The notes under the pieces: model-generated
Seen by the model: the letters and a program-made list of their open reading frames with translations, nothing else
What the model was told of the DNA's origin: nothing
The model's database searches: none
Translations under genes and position numbers: made by a program
Assembly: GCA_900770275.1 (NCBI GenBank)
Contig: CAAGJS010000198.1
Coordinates: forward strand, 1 to 23,955
Direction: 5' to 3'
From: Erysipelotrichaceae bacterium
GTDB lineage: Bacteria; Bacillota_I; Bacilli_A; Erysipelotrichales; Erysipelotrichaceae
Length of the DNA: 23,955 nt
Part shown: in pieces, positions 1 through 6,756 of the stretch
Numbering within the stretch: position 1 is the stretch's first letter
How the letters are laid out: each line of letters begins with the position of its first letter

Positions 1-228
1 CTGATTAACTGTGGAAGTGGATCGGCGGTAAATGAAGATGATCTGGTATCTGTTGTTCATGATGGTCATAGTATTCATGCATGTCTTGATCAGACGTCTG
101 TCATTCCGCTGCCGCGCAATCATCCGCTCTGGTCGATGGATGGCGTTCGTCTGACGCCGCAGGCTGTGTTCAATCCTTCGTCGCCTGCATTTATTTCGTT
201 CATCGGGGAAACGCTGAATCATGACTGA
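1..228 (+). CDS. D-2-hydroxyacid dehydrogenase-like protein, C-terminal part, probably catalytically inactive
   Basis: The frame is open from base 1 and stops at TGA 226-228, leaving 75 C-terminal codons of a gene that starts outside the window. The pattern LINCGSGS, then LD, then IPLPRNHPLW, then VRLTPQ matches the end of the NAD-binding domain of D-2-hydroxyacid dehydrogenases (compare LINxaRGg, LDVFexEPLP, HPLW and LTPH of that family). The three residues that form the family's catalytic set appear changed: Arg to Ser at codon 6, Glu to Ile at codon 35 and His to Gln at codon 54. The reading frame is otherwise intact, so this looks like a divergent non-enzymatic homologue and not a random pseudogene. 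The N-terminal half is not visible. The stop overlaps the start of the next gene in ATGACTGA, suggesting translational coupling. Confidence 0.72.
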   Translation: MINCGSGSAVNEDDLVSVVHDGHSIHACLDQTSVIPLPRNHPLWSMDGVRLTPQAVFNPSSPAFISFIGETLNHD

Positions 229-1405
229 GAAGAAAGAAGTGCGCGATGCGAATCTTCGCTTTGCGTTAATGAATGTGTTCTTCTGGATGGAGATGGGAGC
301 TGTCTCCTCCTTTGCGGCAAATCTATTGTCTGCCTATCACTGCACCAGCGGACAGATTGGTCTTGTGACGGCAATCGGAACACTGCTGGCGTTCCTGCTG
401 GAGCCGCCGTTAGCTTCGCTGGCGGATCGTTCGGTGCGCTGGAATCCGGGGAATATTCTGTCTCTCATGAGTGTTCTGATGGCGGTGCTGGCTGTGCTTC
501 AGCTGTTGCCGGGAATGTCTGCCCTTGCCGTCAGTATCCTTCTGCTGTTTGCGCTGATGTTGGTGAATGCGGGGCTGCCAATGGTCAACTCGTTACTGTA
601 CATGGCACCGGTTGAGGCATCTGAGATGAACTTCGGCTTTGGAAGAGCGGCCGGGTCGCTTGGTTTTGCCATTCTGTCACTGGTTCTTGGAAGGCTGATT
701 TCCGCCTATTCCGTCCGCTTCATTTCGATTGCGGCTGTTGTCTGTGCCATTGGTCTCTTACTTTCGACGCAGCTGATTCTGCGTCACGCAGATACGCGCA
801 CCATCAAGGCCGAAGAAAAGGCAGCCCAGGCAGGTACCTATAAAGAACTGTTTGCGGCCCATCCGAAGTTTCTCTTCTTTCTGATCGGCTGTATCCTGGT
901 CTTCCTGTGCCATAATGCCGTCGTCAACTTCTTCATCTACGTCACGCGCGGCGTCGGGGGAAATGACGCGGACATGGGCGCGATTCTCAGCTTCCAGGCA
1001 CTGATCGAACTGCCCGGCATGATCCTTGCCAAAAAAGCCATCAAAAAAGCCGGCTGCGCAAAGATCCTCATGATCTCGCTGCTGGCATTTACACTGAAAC
1101 AGTTTGCTTACTGGCAGGCGAAGACGATTCCGCAGCTCTATGCCGCATGTCTTCTGGAAGGTCTGTCCCTTTCCTTTTTCCTTCCAGCAACGGTTGAATA
1201 TGCCTCACGACTGGTGGAGCGCAAGGATATCGTCAAGGCACAGACCTGCTTCACAATCGTACAGGTACTTGGAAATGTTATGGGAGCCGTGATGGCTTCC
1301 TTCTACAGCATCCTTGGTACATCTGCTGATCTGCTCGTTCTGACCATCATCAGCGCCATCGGCCTCATCGTTTCCGCACTTACCATCGACTGGAAGATCA
1401 AGTAA
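221..1405 (+). CDS. MFS family transporter
   Basis: This 394-residue, very hydrophobic protein has about 12 predicted membrane segments and the size of a major facilitator superfamily permease. The first cytoplasmic loop carries EPPLASLADRS, which resembles the MFS loop 2-3 motif with its Asp-Arg. A hydrophilic central stretch near residues 190-215 separates the two six-helix halves. The start is the ATG embedded in the upstream stop (ATGACTGA), with GGGGAAA about ten bases before it as a plausible ribosome binding site. It probably shares a transcript with the dehydrogenase-like gene. It could resemble the LacY or nucleoside symporter branches, but the substrate cannot be deduced. It converges on the metallophosphoesterase gene with only 17 bases between them and no recognisable terminator. 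Confidence 0.85.
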   Translation: MTEKKEVRDANLRFALMNVFFWMEMGAVSSFAANLLSAYHCTSGQIGLVTAIGTLLAFLLEPPLASLADRSVRWNPGNILSLMSVLMAVLAVLQLLPGMSALAVSILLLFALMLVNAGLPMVNSLLYMAPVEASEMNFGFGRAAGSLGFAILSLVLGRLISAYSVRFISIAAVVCAIGLLLSTQLILRHADTRTIKAEEKAAQAGTYKELFAAHPKFLFFLIGCILVFLCHNAVVNFFIYVTRGVGGNDADMGAILSFQALIELPGMILAKKAIKKAGCAKILMISLLAFTLKQFAYWQAKTIPQLYAACLLEGLSLSFFLPATVEYASRLVERKDIVKAQTCFTIVQVLGNVMGAVMASFYSILGTSADLLVLTIISAIGLIVSALTIDWKIK

Positions 1406-1422
1406 CAGCAATCATCAATCGA

Positions 1423-2085
1423 TTATTTACGACTCATGAGCCGCTGCAGGAAACTTTTCTCCTTCACCGGCTCTTTTTGTATGGCTGCGTCATCAATCTC
1501 AAGCATCACATGACCAACACAGTTGAGCATCACCGTCCCCGACGGATGTACCATCTCCCTCTGCAGGTGGATGTCATAGGACGGATGTACATGACCATGC
1601 AGAAGGTAGCGCGGATGATACTCTTCCATGAAGTCATTGAAACAGTCAAAGCCACGATGTGCAAGATCCTCAAGATCCCCATAACCCGCTGCTGGCGCAT
1701 GTGTCACAAGCACATCGATTCCGCCGGCTTTGCGCACCTGCTTCTCAAGCTTCTTCATGCGCTTTGCCATTTCATCTTCCGTATACATAAAGCTGCCCGG
1801 CTTATAGCGATACGATCCGCCCAGGCCCCCAATGCGCAGACCATGAAACGAAACGACCCGATCATCGAGCGAAATACAGCCCGCAGGAGGCTTTGATACA
1901 TAACCCTGATCATGGTTGCCCGGCACATAGTAGAGCGGCTTATTGGACGCACTCGTCAGAAAATCAAGATACGCCGACGGCAGATCGCCGCACGAAACGA
2001 TCATCCGCACACCTTCCAGCATACGCGGCTGATAGTTTTCATACAGAACGTTTTCTTCCTCGTCTGCGACCACCAGAATCTTCAT
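1423..2085 (-). CDS. Calcineurin-like metallophosphoesterase
   Basis: The 220-residue protein shows the ordered metal-binding motifs of the calcineurin-like phosphoesterase fold: Asp8 near the N-terminus, CGD around residue 33, GNHD around 57, THAP near 129 and HGHVH near 164. Such enzymes hydrolyse phosphomono- or diesters with a dinuclear metal centre. The first motif is unusual: family members generally have DxH, but here it reads DEE, so the first His ligand appears to be Glu. The start codon overlaps the stop of the upstream BMP-like gene as ATGA (2082-2085), so the two are very likely co-transcribed and translationally coupled. No signal peptide is present, so the protein should be cytoplasmic. 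The substrate is unknown. Confidence 0.85.
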   Translation of the reverse strand: MKILVVADEEENVLYENYQPRMLEGVRMIVSCGDLPSAYLDFLTSASNKPLYYVPGNHDQGYVSKPPAGCISLDDRVVSFHGLRIGGLGGSYRYKPGSFMYTEDEMAKRMKKLEKQVRKAGGIDVLVTHAPAAGYGDLEDLAHRGFDCFNDFMEEYHPRYLLHGHVHPSYDIHLQREMVHPSGTVMLNCVGHVMLEIDDAAIQKEPVKEKSFLQRLMSRK

Positions 2086-3965
2086 GCCGAAAGCACCTCC
2101 GGCAGATCGCCGACCACATTTTCATTGAGCCAGTCCATCGTGATGACCTTCTCATCGCTGAGCAGCGCATCTTCCTTGTCCTGTACGATTCCAGTCTGAC
2201 TCTTGAGGATGCCCTGGAACGGATGCACGGCGCCAGCGATCACGCCTTTTCTCAGCAGGCTGACCATCTTGCGCATACTGGGATCCAGGCCGTCCGACAC
2301 ATGCAGATCAATGACCCCCTCCGAAAGACCGTACCAGTAGCTCAGCGACTTTCCAGCCGCCGCCGAAGGATCATCGTCATAGGAATGATCCAGCATCGTC
2401 TTCACGATCAGCTCATAGTATCTTCCCCAGTTAAAGATCGGCACCGCCAGCGACGTCGCCGCCCCCGATTCATCCACCTGGAAAAGGCCATAGTCCGGCT
2501 CCCCGGATTCCGCCGCAAAGTCAGGCCCACTGATGACGGATATCTTCCTCTGCGCAAACTCCTTCTTCCAGTCACTGTTCTTTCTGCCGCCCCAGGCAAG
2601 ATAGATCTTCGCCCTCGGGCGAATCATAGAAGCACCGATCGCAAACGCATTGATGTTCGCAACCTCGCCAACCACCGGCTGATCCGCGACATAGCCAATC
2701 TGATCATCGCTGCAGCTTAACGCCGCCAGCGCGCCCATCAGAAACTTCACCTCATACATCCGGCACTGATAGGTACGCACCGCCTGCTGAACCGAATGAA
2801 TCGAGCAGTTAAGGAAATCTACACCCGGACAGGTCACCGCCTTCTGGAGCGTCCCATTCAACATCGACGCATCCGTCGTAAATACCGCGGACGCCTGGCC
2901 AAGATCCACCGCCTCAAACAGCGCCTTGGCAAGCGACTTCGAATCCGACGCATTATAGTAGGGCTTCGTCTCAACGATGCCCTCAAAGGCATGATTCAGA
3001 TAGATCCGCCCCACCTCCTCATCATTGACACGGCCATCATGATCCGGATCCGAAGGATAGATGAACGCCGCCTTCAAAGGATGATCTTCCGTATAGGCAG
3101 GAGGCCGACGCAGAAGATTGGTCAACAGCGAAATACCCGAAGGACGGGCCGCCTGTCGCGGCGTCCGCATCAAAGCCACCGGATCCGCCTGCTGATGAAG
3201 CGAAATTTCACCGAGCATACTCTGAACACGGCGCGTCAGCGTAATTCGCTGCGTATCCAGCAAAGAAGAGAAGGAATACACATTCAGATACACCAGCAGC
3301 GCATCCCCGGCTTCACCCGTACCGCCCAACGAGCGATACACCGTATAGAAGCGATAATAGCCAGCCTCCGTCGCATGGACCGCGTCACTTGGCCATGGCG
3401 TCTTCAGATCCCTTCCAAGGTGCGCCGCAAATGCCGCATAGGAACCGGGCTTCGTAAAGGTAATTTCATAGGTCGGACACACCTTGAAAAAATCAAGGAA
3501 CTCATAGTAGACCTTCACCGCCTCATCGTCGCTGCGCTTCGGAAGGACGCGGTACACGTCACATTCAATCGACGGCACATCGAGATACTTCAGAACGGAT
3601 ACGCGCTTATTGCCCTCCTGGACATAGAATTTATGCATAAATTCATATGCCTCAATCGGATCCGCAATGCCGCTGTCCATCTGATAGTCGAATACCTTCA
3701 TCCACTTGAAGGCAAACTCCGTATCCTCATCTAACAGAGGCATATAGTTGCCCGCAAACGCATTCTGCCGGCCCGCCGTACGCGTACCAACGATCTTTGA
3801 AAGCGGCACATCATAAATGCCGACATGCGACACCGACAGCGTCTCACCCTGCGGACCCAGCACCTCATCCAGCACCGGAAGATACGGATACTGACCAGCA
3901 GCCACCGCCTGACGGAACGCCTTTTCACCTTTTTTCTTCGCCTTACTGTAATCTTCAATACTCAT
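2082..3965 (-). CDS. Large cytoplasmic BMP/PnrA-family ligand-binding protein with an extra N-terminal domain
   Basis: This is a 627-residue protein without signal peptide or lipobox. Residues from about 297 to 560 look like the basic membrane protein (PnrA-like, periplasmic-binding type 1) fold: an HPLKAAFIYPSD strand, a DQIGYVADQP region near 421-430 and an IYLAWGG region near 454-460. PnrA relatives are normally secreted nucleoside-binding lipoproteins, but this one should stay in the cytoplasm, where a sensor or regulatory role is more likely. The N-terminal 290 residues are unassigned; YVQEGNKRVSVLKYL at about 114-128 faintly recalls the ParB-like nucleotide-binding motif. Residues 306-317 match an EF-hand loop pattern (DxDxDGxVxxxE). 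The first gene of a two-gene unit with the metallophosphoesterase. There is no Shine-Dalgarno sequence; an extended -10 lies six bases before the ATG. Confidence 0.7.
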   Translation of the reverse strand: MSIEDYSKAKKKGEKAFRQAVAAGQYPYLPVLDEVLGPQGETLSVSHVGIYDVPLSKIVGTRTAGRQNAFAGNYMPLLDEDTEFAFKWMKVFDYQMDSGIADPIEAYEFMHKFYVQEGNKRVSVLKYLDVPSIECDVYRVLPKRSDDEAVKVYYEFLDFFKVCPTYEITFTKPGSYAAFAAHLGRDLKTPWPSDAVHATEAGYYRFYTVYRSLGGTGEAGDALLVYLNVYSFSSLLDTQRITLTRRVQSMLGEISLHQQADPVALMRTPRQAARPSGISLLTNLLRRPPAYTEDHPLKAAFIYPSDPDHDGRVNDEEVGRIYLNHAFEGIVETKPYYNASDSKSLAKALFEAVDLGQASAVFTTDASMLNGTLQKAVTCPGVDFLNCSIHSVQQAVRTYQCRMYEVKFLMGALAALSCSDDQIGYVADQPVVGEVANINAFAIGASMIRPRAKIYLAWGGRKNSDWKKEFAQRKISVISGPDFAAESGEPDYGLFQVDESGAATSLAVPIFNWGRYYELIVKTMLDHSYDDDPSAAAGKSLSYWYGLSEGVIDLHVSDGLDPSMRKMVSLLRKGVIAGAVHPFQGILKSQTGIVQDKEDALLSDEKVITMDWLNENVVGDLPEVLSA

Positions 3966-3971
3966 ACGCCA

Positions 3972-3980
3972 ATCATAGCA
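3972..3980 (-). promoter_or_regulatory. Extended -10 element, likely leaderless start of the BMP-like gene
   Basis: Read on the minus strand this is TGCTATGAT, an extended -10 (TGn plus TATGAT, five of six consensus bases). Exactly six bases follow before the ATG at 3965, so transcription would begin at or next to the start codon. No purine-rich ribosome binding site precedes the ATG. The possible -35 (TCGGCA at 17 bases) is weak. Confidence 0.5.
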
Positions 3981-4006
3981 CCTGACACCCTCTATGCCGA
4001 CGCAGC

Positions 4007-4015
4007 TGTTAGAAT
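4007..4015 (+). promoter_or_regulatory. Probable extended -10 promoter element for asnA
   Basis: TGTTAGAAT fits TGn plus a five-of-six -10 hexamer. Transcription would start near 4022 and give a leader of about 25 bases containing the GGAGG at 4032-4036. No convincing -35 is visible, as is usual for extended -10 promoters. The placement excludes the upstream in-frame ATG at 3994 as a start. Confidence 0.4.
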
Positions 4016-4047
4016 GGTGGACAGAATATCCGGAGGAAAATCATTTC

Positions 4048-5058
4048 ATGACTCTTACAATCCCAAGGCAGTATCAGTCCACCCTTTCCGTACGCGACAC
4101 AGAAGAGGCGATCAAATACATTCGCGACACCTTTCAGAAAGAATTCGGAAAGGAAATGAAGCTCAGCCGCATCTCCGCTCCATTGTTTGTCACCAAAAGC
4201 AGCGGCCTTAACGACAACCTCAACGGCGTCGAACGTCCGGTCGGCTTCGATCTCAAGGATCTTCCCAACGAAGACATTGAAATTGTTCAGTCCCTTGCCA
4301 AGTGGAAACGCTACGCACTGAAGAAGTATGGCTTCAATGTCCATGAAGGCCTCTATACCAACATGAACGCCATCCGCCGCGACGAGACGCTGGACAATCT
4401 GCACAGCGCCTACGTCGATCAGTGGGACTGGGAACGCGTCATCACCCGCCAGGAGCGGACTATCGACTATCTCGAAGATACGGTGCGTCACATCTTCAAA
4501 GTCATCAAGCATATGGAACACGAAGTCTGGTACAAGTATCCGCAGGCCGTCTGCCATCTCGCAGATGACGTTTACTTCATCACGTCGCAGCAGCTCGAAG
4601 ATCTGTATCCGGACCTCTCCGTCAAGGATCGCGAAAACGCCATCACCCGCGAACACGGCTGCGTCTTCATCGAAGAAATCGGCTGGCCGCTGTCTCGCAG
4701 TAAACAGCCCCATGATGGACGGGCACCGGACTACGATGACTGGAAGCTGAATGGCGACCTGCTGTTCTGGCTGCCGAGTCTCAACCAGGCCATCGAGATC
4801 TCTTCCATGGGCATCCGCGTCGACGAAACAACGATCGAGACCCAGTGCAAAGCAGCCCATACCGAAGACCGCCTCACCCTTCCCTATCACAAAGCCATTC
4901 TGAACAATGAACTGCCCCTTACCATCGGCGGAGGCATCGGCCAGAGCCGCCTGTGTATGTTGTTACTGAATAAAGCACATATCGGCGAAGTTCAGGCATC
5001 CATCTGGCCTGAAGAGATGGAAAAAGAGTGCGCCGCCCATAACATTCCGCTGCTCTAA
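4048..5058 (+). CDS. asnA: Aspartate-ammonia ligase (asparagine synthetase A)
   Basis: The 336-residue protein matches AsnA along its full length. AsnA makes asparagine from aspartate and free ammonia with ATP through an aspartyl-AMP intermediate, and it is related to class II aminoacyl-tRNA synthetases. Diagnostic segments are LAKWKR, EGLYTNMNAIR, VDQWDWERVI, RAPDYDDW, ELNGD-like LNGDLLFW, ISSMGIRVD and the C-terminal motif IGGGIGQSRLCMLLL. The start at 4048 is preferred because GGAGGAAAA lies 11 bases upstream and the alignment begins with TIPRQYQSTL; the frame also has an ATG at 3994, but it lies upstream of the likely promoter. The protein is cytoplasmic. It is a single-gene unit, divergent from the BMP-like gene and ended by the terminator at 5071-5100. 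Confidence 0.97.
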   Translation: MTLTIPRQYQSTLSVRDTEEAIKYIRDTFQKEFGKEMKLSRISAPLFVTKSSGLNDNLNGVERPVGFDLKDLPNEDIEIVQSLAKWKRYALKKYGFNVHEGLYTNMNAIRRDETLDNLHSAYVDQWDWERVITRQERTIDYLEDTVRHIFKVIKHMEHEVWYKYPQAVCHLADDVYFITSQQLEDLYPDLSVKDRENAITREHGCVFIEEIGWPLSRSKQPHDGRAPDYDDWKLNGDLLFWLPSLNQAIEISSMGIRVDETTIETQCKAAHTEDRLTLPYHKAILNNELPLTIGGGIGQSRLCMLLLNKAHIGEVQASIWPEEMEKECAAHNIPLL

Positions 5059-5070
5059 CATGCATGTAAA

Positions 5071-5100
5071 AGGAAGTGCTCACCGCACTTCCTCTTTTGT
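5071..5100. terminator. Bidirectional Rho-independent terminator between asnA and the ABC operon
   Basis: A perfect 9-bp stem, AGGAAGTGC with GCACTTCCT, encloses the loop TCACC. CTTTTGT follows on the plus strand, and on the minus strand the stem is followed by TTTTAC. It lies 12 bases after the asnA stop and just past the stop of the convergent ABC gene, so it can serve both. Confidence 0.88.
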
Positions 5101-5102
5101 AT

Positions 5103-6749
5103 CTATTCTTTTCCGATCCGTACCTGACGGCCGCCCGTATGTTCATAAAGACGATGCGAAATCGAAAGTACCGTACGTCCGCTGCAGGCATGGTAGATCG
5201 CATCCATCACCTGTTTCTCCGTATTGGAATCGAGGTTGGCCGTAATCTCATCGAGCAGTAAGACCTTCGGATCACAGACGATTGCCCGCGCAATGGAAAG
5301 AAGCTGAAACTGTCCCTGCGAAAGACAGCCCGGCGAATACGGAGTATCAAGACCCTTCGGCATACGCATGATGACATCCAAAAGGCCGACCGTCTTCAGC
5401 GCCGAAACGACTTCTTCCTCACTGACATTGGGATCATGAATCGAAACCTGATCCTTCAATGTCCCATCGACCGGATGGAACTGCTGCTCAACGTAGCCGA
5501 ACACATGGCGCTTTTCCGCTTCCATGATATCCTGCGGGCGCTGGCCAAGGACACGTACCGTACCAGCCTGCGGCTCATAGAGTCCAAGCACCAGCTTGAA
5601 GATCGTACTCTTCCCGCTGCCGGTACGTCCAACCAGTGTCACCATCTCACCGGCATGAACCTGCAGCGTAAAGTCATGAATCAGCGGCTCACTTGGATCA
5701 TAGGCGAAGGAGATATTCTCCAGATCAACTGCCGCCGCATCATTCTGGCTGATTATCTCTTCATGGCGCTCTTCCGGCTGTGCCATGAAGGTCCCGATGC
5801 GGGAAATGCCGGCAGCTGCCGACTGAATGTTCTGAATCTCCATGCCAATATCGGCTAACGGCCCAAAGATGTTATTGACATAGGCAATCGCCGTGACCGC
5901 GGTACCGGCACCCATGCCGAAGAAGGCCGTCCACCGGCCGCCCAGGGCCGCCAGCGTCATCATGATCGCAATCACGATCGAGCTTGTCGTAATGATGACG
6001 GGCGAATAGACGGAATCATAGAAGTTCGACTTCTCCATCGCCTGAAAGCTGCGCAGAATCGTCGCATCATAGAGCTTCTCCATATATTTCGAAACCTGAT
6101 AGACACGAATCGTGCGACGGTTTTTGATCGTCTGCGGAATCTGATCCGAAAGATCCGCCACCGCCTGACGATAATCGAGCTGCGCCCTGCGCATCCGCTT
6201 CTGACAGTGCCGCGTAAACAGAAACAGCACCGGCAGCGCAATCAGCAGAAGAATGCCAAGACCCTTCGAAAAGCGGAACACGACAATCAGAATGCCGGCC
6301 AGCGTACAAAGATCCGTGACCATACTGATGATGCCATCATCAAACAGCGTCTCAATCGTATCCACATCGTTGACAAATAACGATGTCATTGCGCCGCTGT
6401 CGTTGCGCGTAAAGTAATCGGCTGGAAGCCGGTTCAGCTTCTGCGTCATATCCGTACGCAGCTGATGCGTCACCCGCTGTCCAAAGATCGAAATCAATGC
6501 ATTCTTGCCTGCCGCAAAGACGCCGGCAAGAATCAAGAGAAAGATGTAGAGCGCAATCTGTCCGCCGCTGAGCATTTCCTTCTGTACCAGCGCATCCACC
6601 ATCCGTCCAAGTAAGATCGGCGGCATCAGCGCGGAATAGATACTGCCCGCAATCACCGCCGCCAATAATACGGTCAGCTTTGGATCCTTCTTTACACTTG
6701 TAACAAAGGCGGACACCGCCGGGTTCTTCTGCTTCGACGGTTTACTCAT
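5103..6749 (-). CDS. ABC exporter half-transporter with consensus Walker B (partner 2)
   Basis: The 548-residue protein has an N-terminal membrane domain (about residues 25-310, six helices) fused to an ATPase domain: Walker A GRTGSGKS (374-381), Q-loop near YVEQQ, signature LSQGQ (476-480), Walker B LLLDE with the catalytic Glu501, and switch His532. It belongs to the type IV (MsbA/MDR-like) exporters. The signature is LSQGQ where LSGGQ is usual, while its catalytic Glu is intact, which is the expected counterpart of the neighbouring subunit. The C-terminus is short after the H-loop, ending at the terminator. The start chosen is the ATG with TAAGGAA just upstream, seven bases after the preceding stop; an in-frame ATG at 6764 is an alternative. 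The exported substrate is unknown. Confidence 0.9.
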   Translation of the reverse strand: MSKPSKQKNPAVSAFVTSVKKDPKLTVLLAAVIAGSIYSALMPPILLGRMVDALVQKEMLSGGQIALYIFLLILAGVFAAGKNALISIFGQRVTHQLRTDMTQKLNRLPADYFTRNDSGAMTSLFVNDVDTIETLFDDGIISMVTDLCTLAGILIVVFRFSKGLGILLLIALPVLFLFTRHCQKRMRRAQLDYRQAVADLSDQIPQTIKNRRTIRVYQVSKYMEKLYDATILRSFQAMEKSNFYDSVYSPVIITTSSIVIAIMMTLAALGGRWTAFFGMGAGTAVTAIAYVNNIFGPLADIGMEIQNIQSAAAGISRIGTFMAQPEERHEEIISQNDAAAVDLENISFAYDPSEPLIHDFTLQVHAGEMVTLVGRTGSGKSTIFKLVLGLYEPQAGTVRVLGQRPQDIMEAEKRHVFGYVEQQFHPVDGTLKDQVSIHDPNVSEEEVVSALKTVGLLDVIMRMPKGLDTPYSPGCLSQGQFQLLSIARAIVCDPKVLLLDEITANLDSNTEKQVMDAIYHACSGRTVLSISHRLYEHTGGRQVRIGKE

Positions 6750-6756
6750 TGTTTCC

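Noticed and set aside
2796..3734. 312-codon plus-strand open frame opposite the BMP-like gene
   Set aside because: The translation is extremely rich in Arg and Ile with no family resemblance; it is antisense to a coherent coding frame.
3994..4047. Upstream in-frame ATG as the asnA start
   Set aside because: The extra 18 residues do not fit the family, they overlap the probable extended -10, and a good GGAGG sits before the ATG at 4048.
4009..4890. Long minus-strand open frame (293 codons) across asnA
   Set aside because: It lies fully antisense to asnA, whose protein matches its family end to end. The frame has no ribosome binding site or recognisable domain and reflects codon bias.
5103..5160. 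Frameshift at the end of ABC partner 2, because the C-terminus is short
   Set aside because: All ATPase motifs through the H-loop are intact and the stop coincides with the terminator, so a naturally short tail is more likely.
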